Shown here one piece after another: positions 48,101-58,812 of a stretch of 64,000 bases of DNA. The DNA lies in assembly GCF_022539595.1 (NCBI RefSeq), contig NC_072777.1, forward strand, positions 30,095,499-30,159,498. Direction: 5' to 3'. Source of the DNA: Amphiprion ocellaris (taxonomy: Eukaryota; Chordata; Actinopteri; Pomacentridae). Below the pieces are notes generated by a model. The model had not been told where the DNA came from. It made no database searches and saw only the letters and a list, made by a program, of their open reading frames with translations. The position numbers were made by a program, and so were the translations under genes. Position 1 is the first letter of the stretch. Every line of letters starts with the position of its first letter.

Positions 48101-51099
48101 CTGCTCTGATCGAGAGTCACGTTAGCAACATGTACTAGTTCTTTACTGGTAGCAGCAAGAGGATGTTTGCCAACGTAGCCACTTCAAATGACCCCTGGAA
48201 AAAATGAAATTTGATGCTTGTAAGATGAAGGTTGTTGAGAAAGAAAGCTGTGTTCCAGTGATGTTATTTATCTTGTTCTGTGCCGACACCCTGTAATGAT
48301 GACCTGTCACTCTTCTCTGTTTTGTGCTCTATATTTATATATGATCAGGCTTCTTTTTCACTGTATTTCTTTGGATTTATCACCCATTTTTTGTGCCATA
48401 CCTGCAACTAATGAAAAAATAAAGAAAAGGAATATTTTATGTGCCGTGTCAAATAAATTTAACAATACGAGACTAGAATAAAGTAGAACAGAATAGGATA
48501 GAGTGTAGTATAATGTCGACTATTATATGCTCAGTGCTTAAACAAAAACCCTCTTGTTTCTGTGGCTTGCCTGTACTTGACACCTTTGTCCCTGTAGTTT
48601 TTCAAAGACAAAGCCAAGTTATTCCCACAGTGACCACCTGTCTCCTACTCAAAGGGCTGGAAACAAAAGCTTTTGTGTTGTGCAAATTGTTCCTTTGACA
48701 GTACTTCCCAGTTTGTGGTTCTTCTGAGGAGCCACCATGCTTGTTTTCCTCAGAGTCGAGAGCGTGTGAGTTGATTGTGGCGAGAAAAAGGACATCTGCG
48801 GCAAAGACAAAGGAATAACAATGCAGGGACTTGAAAGTCATCCAAAGGTTAGTCAGCAGGGGCCTCCTGAGTGAGAAAAGCTTATGGAGTGGCAACCTGA
48901 GGAGAAGCTACCGTACACTGACTGAAATGACTTCTGTTTTCCTGACCAGTCCACCTCTTTATATGCCAATCACAGGAGAAAAACAACTTCTTTCTTTGAT
49001 AACCACACAAATGGTATGTTTCTGGCTCATATAGTAAATGAAGTGGAACTTAAATGCTCCTTGTGGAGTTTTCTGAAAAGTGAAATCATCGTGGAAGAGA
49101 ATTTGGCCTGCTTTCTTTCTAAGAGCCAGCAGGTGGTGACTCCCCTGCATGCAAAAACAAGTCGGATTGCATAAAAGTCAACGACAAAATAACCTTACTT
49201 CTCACATGATTTGTTAGCTGAATATATAGTTTCCTAATGGGTTTTAAGTGTCCTTCAATGCAGCATGGTATTCATGTTGTAAATTATGGTCCCATGTTTC
49301 AGGCTACCATATGAGCGTACATTGTGTCCTTGAGTTGCTTGTCATGTCTGGTTTCAAAAAACCAAAGTGGCAACCGCAAAATTATAAACTTCTACCTCTC
49401 CACCTGTCTTTATTTGAGGTGTACATGAGTGTGTTTCTAGGCATAGTGACCCATTTTTCCTCGTGAGTCTCATTCTCCAATCTACCTCTTGCTGTATATA
49501 GAGCGCAGCCTGACTCTTTCTATTCAGCCACATAATTCTGCTGGTATATGTGCTAGCATTCCCTCGGCTAACCTTTGCTCTGAGTGTATGTTTCCTAGTT
49601 TTTCTTTGTAAATGAAGTCTAACCTTAGTGATACCTGTGCCTCAGGTTCAAGCCTCTTAATGTCCTGTTCTCCAGATCTCTGGCTCAGCCATACTGCCCC
49701 AGACCTCCAAGCTCAGTTCCCCAATCCACTCCCTGTCAAACCATGGCCTCCATCATCCAGCCTCTGCTATTTAATTCACCATCCTTTCTGGATTCCCTCC
49801 CAAGCCAAACCTTTTAATGACCCTGCCTGGCGCTGTAAACGCCCCCAGGAATTCTCCTCCAGGCCTCTTGCTGTGTTGTGTGTGCTGCATTCAGGTCCAG
49901 GTTCTAAACTCATAGCCTATAACTGAAGGCTGCTTTCAAAATCATACATACAGCAGCTGCCCTTAGAGAGCACAGGACACTGACTGGGCCACGCTACTTG
50001 GTCATGATATCGTGCCTTAAGCTTTGACTGTCTTGCTCCTATCCATTGCAGTCTGTAGTGTGAGAAGAGCTGTCATCTGTCTGTGTGCTCTCATCTCCTC
50101 AGCAATGTTCCCTCTCATTTTTCATGAGTCTGAGCAAACACACAAACTCCCTGAGCGTCCCTTGGACCACTGTGAGCAACATCAGACATGTTCACTGTGG
50201 TCACACCAGCATCACATCCATTCAAGTTACATGGTTCATTAAAAGAATCAAATTACAGCATTTACATTTCTGTTAAAACACTTTGTCAACAGGAGCCAGT
50301 TGAAGGCTGCAGTGATTTTAGTGACACTACAATGTATAAGAGTGAAGTTATTGAATATTTGTCTCTCTTTACTGTTGCAGCGGTTTTGCAAATTGCAGAC
50401 GGACCCTGTTCACTCCATAGACACCAATGTTATTCCTGTAGCTTGAAAGACAGCTACTTTTGATAAAACTGGGCTTGTAGCACATTGTCTGCCTTGCAAC
50501 AATGGGAAAGAGGCACCGTTTATGTTTTGACAACCTATATCTAATGAGTTATTGATGCTGGAAGTCCGAATCTGTGAATATCTTTCCAGCTTTACTGAAC
50601 TTGGGGCCACTACCACCTAAGGAGTGATATATTTAATTTAGAAAAAAGCATTTAGCCATACTTAATGCTTCAAGTGCTTTATTAACACGGAACTAAAAAT
50701 TTTGTATTGTTTTATTATCACAGGTTCTGTCTGAAAAGAAGTGGCATCATTTTAAACAGTGAAACCACACTAATAAAATGTAATGACCAACCAGTGAGTA
50801 ATACTGTATTCTGCAAAAACATAAACAACTTAATGCAGAATGCTGGACAAAGAAATTCTCTACAGACATTTTTTTCATCTAAATCTAAATCTAAATCTTA
50901 TCTTAACACAATGAATGTATTAACTTATTTATGTGTGTATGCATGTATTTATTGATTTATTTAGTACTGTTAACATAGAGTTCTGAGTATTTTTTTTTAG
51001 ATAGGCAAAGGCCATTTATTGATTACATATAGGCTATTACATAAATGTTTATTAAAAACTGAAAAGCATTACAAAAATACTAAACAACTTAGGTACTTG
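42190..51099. other. intergenic stretch, no gene recognised
   Basis: No reading frame of note. 44010-44170 matches the 'tttggtttagcttagcataa / ctgtccaaaggtag' fish repeat. 43260-43350 ('ttgctatatcctcctgtggt') also looks repetitive. 47500-47740 is balanced and structured enough to be a conserved non-coding candidate (guess). 49480-49900 is C-rich and may be an unnamed repeat. Poly-A at 45519-45533. (CTAAAT)n at 50878-50899. Confidence 0.4.
44010..44170 (+). repeat. abundant fish repeat fragment
   Basis: 'aaaaggaataatttggcatt', 'ggtttagcttagcataaaac', 'ctgactgtccaaaggtagta', 'ttctaaagctcactaa' and 'ggttatgtcttgttttt' occur in the order of a very common percomorph dispersed repeat, with an internal deletion. 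Related to 38640-38760. Confidence 0.5.
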
Positions 51100-51420
51100 C
51101 TTTGGCTTGGTGAGGGGATGTGGGTCAGTGTATATTTTGGCAATTGGATTTTCCGTTCTGAAACGGGTGTTGAAAAACAAAAAACGAGTGGTTATTTGAT
51201 TTTCGTTTTAAAATACAAAAATAAAATTGAAATACAAGGCGTTTTTCCTTTTCATGATCAAAAAGGGATATACGAAATTTTAAAAATGCTTTGATTTTCA
51301 TTTATATTTAGAATAACAAAAAAGTCAAATCAGTAAAAGACAGATAAAGAGACAGGTCAGTTTTTTCATTTTCTGAGACCGGAAGTGGTCATCAGCAAGT
51401 GTGGAGCCAAACAGAGTACG
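51100..51420. repeat. A-rich 'cgaaaaa/cgtttt' repeat with ETS-like motif
   Basis: Mixed runs of aaaacaaaaaacgag and ttttcgttttaaaatac, then accggaagtgg at about 51379. A similar arrangement in opposite orientation occurs at 63190-63450. Low complexity makes alignment unsure. Confidence 0.45.
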
Positions 51421-51639
51421 GTGCATAGACTATGTATTTTTTTTTCGTTAGTTTTCATGGTCAAAATGAGAGATCAGGTGGCTGATCTTCAAATAAATCA
51501 ATATTGATTTTTTTGCGTTAAAGTTTTGCGAAGCCAGGGGGCGGGACGACTTGATTGAAAGTCCGGTCTGGAATGATTGACAGGTCCTATGGAGGAAGCA
51601 GCAGAGACTCTGCTCTCCTCGTTTGGATTAACTCTGATA

Positions 51640-52190
51640 TGATCACTGTTGGTTTATTTATCAGTGGAGCAGCAGAACATTTTCCACAGTTTTCCTGCCT
51701 GTTGGCTTGTTTTAACCAGTTTTCTACCTTCGGCTGATTCTACCAGCAGACACTGAAAGGACCCTGATAGTTCGGTAAGTTAATGTTTATTTTCGTATCG
51801 GTGCCGCTTTTAATGCACTTTATATGCAGCTTTAGTGTCAGATATAATGTGTGCCATGCACTCCAGATGTTGGTGGAGTTTATTTCTGTGTGTGTTGACC
51901 AGAGAAGAAAGTTAACATCCGGTAAATATTAGTTTTAATGTCAGGATGCTAACCGAGCTAGCTGCTCAGTTGTAGTCTGATTAAAGCTAACGTAGCATTA
52001 AGCTAACGATGTTTGTGTTGTTTCATGTAAACAGCTGAAGTGTGTTGTGTTACTGTAATGTAGTGCATTTAGTTAATAAAACTGTTCATGGAGACGCTGG
52101 TTCACATTAATGTAACGTTTAGAAAACCTAAATGTGATTAAAACAGTAAGGTTGAGGTCTGTGTTGTCAGTAGTCCTAAATATCTGCTGA
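51640..52190 (+). repeat. ~500-bp direct repeat, copy 1 (promoter/first-exon-like)
   Basis: Collinear with 52755-53235, offset about 1.1 kb. Shared strings include atttatcagtggagcagcag, acattttccaca, gatcggtgcc versus tatcggtgcc, gtcagatataatgtg, gttggtggagtttattt, tgtgttgaccagagaag, gatgctaaccgagctagctg and aaatgtgattaaaacagtaa. In copy 1 a consensus donor (ggtaagt) sits at 51774-51780 after a purine-rich stretch, as at the end of a fish first exon. Confidence 0.8.
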
Positions 52191-52754
52191 GCAATTAAAT
52201 GTTCATCAGTGATTCATCTTTAGTGTGAAACTTTTACTTTGCACCTATATTTTTTTTAAAATGTAGGTCATTTTAAGGTAAGACATTAAAGGACGGTTTT
52301 CTTAGGTAAATGAATTTAAGGTTTAATTGAGTGAAATCCTTCAATGTTGTGTTTCTTTCAATGAAATATCTCGATTGAATTAATACAGCTCAGTCAGTTA
52401 CATTTTATATTATGAAGAATTCTTATTCAGTTTAACACTAGATCACATATCAGTTCATTGAGTATTTCAGAGCCAGTTTTTTTTCTTTTCAATTATCTGT
52501 ATTTAAAGTGATATTATTAAAATATAATTGCAATGAAACAGCAGCAACATAAGAAACAACCAAATATACAAAGGAAGTGCAGCTATTTTAATATTAAAAA
52601 AATGATCTATCAGTTAGAACATGGTTAAAGTGCAACTAAAGTTAGCGAAACTACAGATAAGCAACATTTCCTTTTACTTACAGAAAAATAAAAGCCTCAT
52701 AGTTGCTATTTATTAAAAAATCACTAAAAGCAACACTTCCACCAAGTTTGTTTT

Positions 52755-53235
52755 AGTTTGTTGGTATTTATCAGTGGAGCAGCAGCACATTTTCCACAGA
52801 CAGTTTTACTGTCCGTTGTCTTGTTTTAATCAGTTTTCAGTTCAGTAATTCAATCCTTCAGCTGATTGGACCAACAGACACTGAAGGACTCCGACAGCCG
52901 GTTGGTAATAAATGATAATTTACTGATCGGTGCCGGTTTTAATGAACTTTATGTTCAACTTCAGAGTCAGATATAATGTGAGCAATGAACCCCAGGAGTT
53001 GGTGGAGTTTATTTGTGTGTGTTGACCAGAGAAGAGAGTTAGCATCCAGTGAATATTAGCTTTAATGTGAATTAGCGATGCTAACCGAGCTAGCTGACCA
53101 GTCCTGATTAGCAGCTAAATGTAGCATCAAGCTAATGATGTTCATAAATCTGTGGCTGGTTGACATTAATGTAACGTTCAGGACACTTAAATGTGATTAA
53201 AACAGTAACGTTAATGTTCTAATTGTCAGTAATCA
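52755..53235 (+). repeat. ~500-bp direct repeat, copy 2
   Basis: Second copy, about 80-85% similar to 51640-52190 by eye. The copy-1 donor-like site is changed (ggtaataaatg instead of ggtaagttaatg). Could be a local duplication or two members of a dispersed family. Confidence 0.8.
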
Positions 53236-53474
53236 GCTTTAATTTGACACTAAAACAGACTCATAGTTTTAAATGACATCAGTTTCATTAATTTGTTGAA
53301 AATTGTCTCATTTGTTGTTGTGAAGTTGCTGCTGATTCATTAAAAACAGAAGATCCGTGTTGAAGACACATTTAGTTCTAGTATCAGAGGTACAAGAAGG
53401 AAAATGGAAGTTTAGTTCTGCTACGTCAAAGATTTCAGGAATAAAATAACTAAATGAGTCTTTATGCCTCAAAC

Positions 53475-53480
53475 TTTATT
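53475..53480 (-). terminator. candidate polyadenylation signal for minus-strand ORF
   Basis: TTTATT on +, i.e. AATAAA on the minus strand, about 146 bp beyond the stop codon of the ORF at 53626-54177. Confidence 0.35.
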
Positions 53481-53625
53481 TTACAATAATGAAATAATCA
53501 CAGATAATAAAAATATAAATAGCAGAGAAAACCTGAGAGAATAATTTCCTGAAAAGTCTGTGAAGGAAAAGCAGCTTTTTATCCTGAAAGATCAGAATCA
53601 GCTCCAACATCTGCATCTAACAGCA

Positions 53626-54177
53626 TCAAGTCAACCAGAAAGAAAAGAAAAAAGAAAATGACATCTTTCTGATCACATCTGTTCCGCTGCTCACAGTCTG
53701 CTGCTGCTCACATTCTTCACATTTATAGTCCACTTTTAAAAGTTCAGCAGACAGATGCTCTGTTTTGGAGTGTGACGATGTCGTCGGTGATGTGGAGAGT
53801 GAAGTTTCCGTTTCACCCACAGCGTGCTTTAGGGCAGCCGGGTCGTACTTGATGGTTGAAATACTGACCAACAGCTCAGATTTAACTGTCTGTAGTTCTG
53901 TTTTGATGGGTGTTAAACTTTCACTCAAAGCCGCCAGGAGCTGGGTCTTTAAAATAACCGCCGTCTCGTTACAGAGTGAAAGTAGCAGTTCCTCCTGAAG
54001 GTCAGAGATTGCAGCATCTGAGGGCCTCTTCAAAAGAAGACGTAGTTGATGAAGGCGTTCTGGAGCAGGACCAGAAAGACCACGACCAAGCAGCCTTGAG
54101 ATCTTAGGCAGCGTCTCCCTCAGGTGGGTGTCAACGGTGTTCATGGTCGGGTCTGTGGTAATCCCGTCAAAAAACAA
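53626..54177 (-). CDS. hypothetical 183-codon ORF, possible gene or repeat-borne exon
   Basis: The longest open frame in the window. Its first Met is at residue 1 (54177), but the second (MNTVDTHLRE, residue 12, about 54144) has a better context and lies just after a possible minus-strand acceptor (ttaccacag). The protein has a leucine-rich helical middle: LHQLRLLLKRP, DLQEELLLSL, then LAALSESLTPIKTELQTVKS, suggesting a coiled coil at about residues 55-105. It continues with a Ser/Thr-rich part (SLSTSPTTSSHSKTEH) and KCEECEQQQ near residue 155. Its last residues (SFSFFFSFW) read like non-coding T-rich sequence. An AATAAA lies 146 bp downstream. No family recognised. The surroundings are duplicated, so it may belong to a repeat. 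Confidence 0.35.
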   Translation of the reverse strand: MFFDGITTDPTMNTVDTHLRETLPKISRLLGRGLSGPAPERLHQLRLLLKRPSDAAISDLQEELLLSLCNETAVILKTQLLAALSESLTPIKTELQTVKSELLVSISTIKYDPAALKHAVGETETSLSTSPTTSSHSKTEHLSAELLKVDYKCEECEQQQTVSSGTDVIRKMSFSFFFSFWLT

Positions 54178-54228
54178 AACAGAGAAAAATCTAGATTATA
54201 AACCGACATGTAACCAAAGCTTTCTTAG

Positions 54229-54786
54229 TATAACGCCATAGTATAGGATGTAGTTCAGAAAATGTCAAAGTATAGTATACTTTTCAAGAATAACATAGTA
54301 TGGCCTGTAGTTCATAGTATAGCATGTCGGCAAAAAAACCCCATAGATTATTATGTGGTTCAAAAAGCGTAAAATGATAGGATGTTGCCTAAAATTGTCA
54401 TGTATGATATGTCGTTCAAAAAATGTCATAGTGCAGTATATTGTCAAAATAGTATGTAATTCAAGAAAACATCAGAGTATAATATGTCGTCTAAAAAATG
54501 CCATAGAATAATATTTCATTGCATAAGTAAAAGTATAGTAATTTTTAAAACTGTTCAAATTCTTATAACATGTTGCTAAAAAACAAAACCAAAAAACTAA
54601 AACAAAAAAACGTCATAGTAATATGTCAATTAAAAAAGCCTATAGTATAGCGTGTCGCCCAACAAACGTTATAGTATAGCCTTTGGTCCAGAAAACGTCC
54701 ATAGTATGGCATGTCGTCCAAAAAACATCATAGTATAGCATGTCGCTCTAAAAACATTATAGTTTAGCCTTTAGTACACAAAACGT
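54229..54786. repeat. degenerate ~30-bp satellite
   Basis: About 18 diverged copies of a unit like 'cgtcatagtatagcatgtcg' plus 'tccaaaaaa'. The best copies are at 54690-54780. Further units occur at 55445-55490 and 61233-61270, so the array is broken up by other sequence. Confidence 0.85.
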
Positions 54787-55432
54787 TGTTATGTCCCGGC
54801 TGTCTGAAGTACGTGAGGAGCAACACAAAAACAGTCCAAACGCTGGTTTCCAGAGGGTTAGACAAGTATTTATTTGAAAGAGTAAGTTTACAACAACACA
54901 ACATGTGAGGGGGTTAAAAGCAAATGGGTGATAGTAAAATAAAAATAAATCAACAGAACTAAAAGTGAACTTCATGTTGACATTGATGGGCATTCCAACC
55001 AGGAACAAAGTAAAAGATAATCAATAGGAAAAAAAACTCTTCCTGTTCACCTCTTAAAACCCCAAAACACACCGCAGTAGCACCCTAAACTAAAACTACC
55101 AATGGGTTTCCTGTTTTCCTTTCTGAACAATTCAAAGGTCCCTCTCTATCTCCCCACACATCCACCAACCACTGGAACACATCTCCAAAGTTCTGCCGGG
55201 CCAGCTCAGCTTCCCCTCAGAAGAAGTGCCGCCACCTGCCAGATGAAGGAGCCTTTTGAGAGGCAGCTGGCATCGTGATTGGACTGTACTTTGGTCTGTT
55301 CCAATCCAGCTTCAGCTCCAGAGACGGCAGGCGGGACGAGTCAACGGAGGCCGGGTGGACGAAGGCATGCAGCTGAGTACAATCCAGAAAACAACAGAGG
55401 AGGAGTGCAGCGACCCAGGACCAGAACAAACA
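54787..55432 (-). mobile_element. LTR-like unit inserted in the satellite (candidate solo LTR)
   Basis: Begins TGTTATGTCCCGG on + and can be ended at ...AACAAACA (55432), giving TG...CA termini. On the minus strand AATAAA (54869-54874 on +) lies about 80 bp before the ...CATAACA end, as an R-U5 would. The satellite continues on both sides. A second copy of the first ~125 bp lies at 61262-61390. No target-site duplication is evident, so the right boundary and the LTR call are inference. Confidence 0.4.
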
Positions 55433-55899
55433 GAGTATGTCTCTTAGAAAACATCATAGTATAGCCTTTGGTATGAAAAAACGCCATCATATGCATCGTA
55501 TATTGTACAAATAACGGATCAGCTTACACTGTGGAAAAGGACACGACTTGCGGGGTGCAAAGGGGATATATTCTGTATATTTTTTTGATTGAGATCCGAG
55601 AGCAAAGAGACATACATTGTAGAATTGTAGTAATTGTGGGATGACTGATTTACTGATTATCAGTATTTTATTTTTTACTGATTTACGGTAATAAATACAT
55701 TTAAAAATGGTGCTACTTTGGCTCTGAACTTTTATCTGCCTGTGGTCGCTCTGTCTTCTGGAGTGATTTGATTGGTTATACGTCACGAGTAAAACTCCTT
55801 TAACTTAACATCTGTAAACAAAACAAAAACGTATCAACAAAGTTTTCTGTTAGAGTTTGTGTTCTTCTAAGTTTAACTCCAAGAATTTTTATTTTTTTT

Positions 55900-56095
55900 A
55901 TTTTTATTTTATTTTATTATCCCTTATTAATCCCAGGAGGGGAAATTCAGATTTTCGCATATCCCCCCAACTGGGGGGGTCAGAGCGCAGGGTCAGCCGC
56001 GGTACAGCGCCCCTGGAGCAGGAAGGGTTAAGGGCCTCGCTCAAGGGCCCAACAGTGGCCGCATCGGGGTTTGAACCACTGACCTTACGATTATT
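55900..56095 (-). repeat. tRNA-derived SINE, minus strand, 5' truncated
   Basis: On + it reads ccttattaatcccaggaggg, ggtcagagcgcagggtcagc, tacagcgcccctggagcagg, aagggcctcgctcaagggcc and ggtttgaacc (56068-56077). The last is box B in reverse. This is a frequent fish SINE. The tRNA head is lost beyond box B. Likely the same family as 7797-8605. Confidence 0.7.
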
Positions 56096-57630
56096 AGTAT
56101 TTTAAATATTTTAATTTACTGCAAATGAATATCTACTCCAAATGTCTCACTAATAATCATTATCAGCCTTAAAAACCTACAAAACACCCCTTTATACTCG
56201 ACCACAGTCAGTACAGTCCGGTTCCCCCTCCTATAAATCTGCTTGGAATCTTCCACTTCCTGTTTGTCAAAGTGCCTTCTACCTGGACAGGTTTTGTTGG
56301 AGCTCATGCAGCAAACATTTTGGGTAACTGCACTTTAATATGGATGGATGACACTGAATTAGAGTGTATTAATGAGACTGAGTTAAGATGTGTACCTCTG
56401 TCATTAAATAGGAAATTATTTCCCAGAATTCACAGAGAAAAGTCTGAAATGTTTGCTAGGTTAGTGTCCCACATGTTCTTTGGCTTAGCTAAAGCTAACT
56501 CTCTCCAACTTCTGGATCTCTTGAGTTGCTTGTTGTTAAAATATCTTGCTATAGGTGCTGAAGCTCAGAAAGTCTGAGATGTTTGTTCAAAATAAGCTCA
56601 TTCTCAAGTCTTCTCTGAACTGTCCTCTTTTGTTTGAACTTTCCCTAAACTTAGGAGTTAATGACAGAGCAGCACATCCAGACTCAGTCTCATTTATGTA
56701 GAGATTAAACTTCAGTGTCATTCATTGATGTTAAAGTGCAGCTTTTTCAAATGTTTGTTGCACATGCTCCTGACCAAAGCAGTCCAGGTGGAAGACGATG
56801 TGAAGAGAAAGCTCCAGAGGATGAATATCACACATTTACGTTGGAAATAAATGTCCTTTAATTAGACATTGTCATGCAAAAGTTAGATTTTACTTTAATG
56901 ATGTTCAAATCTTTGTTGAGTGTTTTGTTGATGTTGGTTTCTAAATGTTTTCTGACACTCGGCCCCAAAGATTAAAACCTTCTACGGCTCACAAGCTGCA
57001 ACAATTCACACATTATCAACTATCTTTCTGACTAAACTCAGATAAAAAGTGAAAAACTGTCTGATTCCTGCATCATGAATGTAAATCTTTTTGGTTTTTA
57101 TGACGGTAAACTGAATATATTTGGGTTTGAAATTTTATAAACTATAACAAGAAATGAATTACTGGCGAAAACAATCAACAGATTAATGGACAAAAAAAAG
57201 GTGTTTTCCAACATATATGGCTGAATTACTCCAACATTACAAGATACATACAATTTAAATTCTATTTTATTTATATAACGCCAGTTACAGGTCAAATTGT
57301 CTCAAGATGCTTTATTTTTATATTTTTTTGTCATACTTAAAATATGACAAAGTAAGAAATTTAGAGCTCTTGACTAATCCAATATATTATTTGGTTTTTA
57401 AGAGATTAATCGACAAAATAACTTTCTCCACTAAAACTAATAAACATGAGGTCAAATAGAAGGAACAGTTTTAAATACTGCAGTCCCACGACGACAAGAA
57501 TAAAGTTTGTCAACAAAAAGTAAATCTGCTGGTGGATTCCATTAAAGTCCTAATAAATGATAAAGTGTGATACTAAAGGTTTGTGGTGCTAAAAATGTCC
57601 AAGTAAAGATATGAAGTTGAACTTGTGGCT
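56096..57630. other. stretch without recognised gene
   Basis: No gene seen. 57255-57315 ('ttatttatataacgccagtt', 'tgtctcaagatgcttta') is a reversed fish non-LTR 3' tail. Confidence 0.4.
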
Positions 57631-57819
57631 GGAGGTTGGTAAAAGTTGACCTCCCTTCATTTCTCTGGAGCCGACTCCATGGATTTTATGGATGGTGGTT
57701 AAAGACCTGCTCTTCTAGTGGTCTTCCTTCTAGTCACTGTAAAAAGTCAGTCCATCCTGGCCGACTTCAACACCTCTTCATGATAACTTGTTCTGCCTCC
57801 GACCTGGTGGAAACTCCAG

Positions 57820-57862
57820 AAACTTGGGAAAACCCGTGGAGACTCGAAGAACTCGTGGAGAC
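57820..57862 (+). repeat. short direct repeat, two ~20-bp units
   Basis: 'cgtggagactcgaagaact' is followed directly by 'cgtggagactcgaaaaact', differing at one position. Confidence 0.85.
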
Positions 57863-57876
57863 TCGAAAAACTCGTC

Positions 57877-57932
57877 GGGCGGGGGAAGGTGTGGTGGGTG
57901 GTGGGGGGAGGTGGGGGAGTAGAGGGGGAGGC
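57877..57932 (+). repeat. G-rich tract with G-quadruplex potential
   Basis: At least five runs of three to six G separated by short loops, followed by a C-rich partner (ccacccacctccccgcc) at 57933-57970 that can fold back on it. The 142-codon frame across it is a composition artefact. Confidence 0.7.
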
Positions 57933-58055
57933 CGCCACCCACCTCCCCGCCTACTCTCCGCCCTGACTCCACCCAGACTCCGCCTTGGCTCCACCCATGT
58001 GGTCACTTCAGGAACTACGATGCCAAAGGGACGACGAATTTATTTCTTTGTATCT

Positions 58056-58121
58056 GATCTGTAGCTCAGTGAGTTAAGGATTTGCCTATGGAGCTGCAGG
58101 TCGCTGGTTCAAGACCAGACA
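58056..58121 (+). repeat. tRNA-like module, + strand
   Basis: Box-A-like tagctcagtgagttaagg from 58062 and box B ggttcaagacc at 58106-58116. The T-arm can pair (ctgg/ccag with a 7-nt loop ttcaaga), but the D-arm and acceptor stem do not, so it is not a functional tRNA. It faces a related module on the minus strand 50 bp away. Confidence 0.6.
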
Positions 58122-58168
58122 CTTCTTAAGTTTTTTGAAAATCCTGACAAAGACAAAGAAAGAAAAAC

Positions 58169-58242
58169 GCCGGTGGTGGGTCTTGAACCTGCGACCTTCC
58201 ACTTGGTAGTCCGTCTTCTTACTCCCTGAGCTATTCGCTCAG
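58169..58242 (-). repeat. tRNA-like module, - strand
   Basis: The minus strand reads tagctcagggagtaag (58233 leftwards) and gaaggtcgcaggttcaagac, with box B at 58179-58189 in + coordinates. It is similar along its length to the + module at 58056-58121 (shared tagctcag-gagt-aag and ggtcgc-ggttcaagacc), so the pair forms an imperfect inverted repeat. Stem pairing is poor for a real tRNA. Confidence 0.6.
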
Positions 58243-58440
58243 ATACTAATTCTTCTTTTTTTTGCGCATTTATCATCTATTTTTTGTCGTTTTCGAATTT
58301 TTTTTTAACTCGAGTCTCAACTTGACCGTTTTTCTCAGGAGGTGGGACTTCAGCCTTTGTGCTGGAGGGTGGAACCCTCAGTTCCAAGACTTTCCAAAGC
58401 CTCCACACCTCCCGAGTCCTCAGGACCTGAGCTTTCACAC

Positions 58441-58812
58441 AGTCTGAGGGCTGAAATTTTCTAAGTCCCACAGTAGTTCTCTGTTAGTTTGAACCTTCAG
58501 ACAGTCTGAGGACTGAAATCCTCTAAGTTCCTGAGTAGTTCTCTGTTAGTTTGAACCTTCAGACAGTCCAAGGACTGAAATCCTCTAAGTTCCTGAGTAG
58601 TTCTCTGTTAGTTTGAACCTTCAGACAGCCTGAGGACTGAAATTTTCTAAGTCCCACAGTAGTTCTCTGTTAGTTTGAACCTTCAGACAGTCCAAGGACT
58701 GAAATCTTCTAAGTTCCTGAGTAGTTCTCTGTTAGTTTGAACCTTCAGACAGTCTGAGGACTGAAGATTTAAAAGTTTCTCAGTACTTCTCTGTTAGTTT
58801 GAACTTTCTGGT
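58441..58812 (+). repeat. tandem repeat, six copies of 62 bp
   Basis: Units start at 58441, 58503, 58565, 58627, 58689 and 58751, with an exact 62-bp period. Each contains 'agttctctgttagtttgaac' (with one change in the last) and a start alternating between agtctgagg and agtccaagg. Nearly identical except the last half-unit. Confidence 0.95.

Noticed and set aside
57636..58064. 142-codon + strand open frame, Gly/Arg/Pro-rich
   Set aside because: Arises from the G-rich/C-rich tract and short repeats, with no homology.
58056..58242. Functional tRNA genes
   Set aside because: A and B boxes are present, but D-arm and acceptor stem do not pair in either module, so they are tRNA-derived, not tRNA genes.
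58441..58812. CRISPR-like array
   Set aside because: Direct head-to-tail 62-bp units without unique spacers, in a vertebrate genome. A minisatellite.
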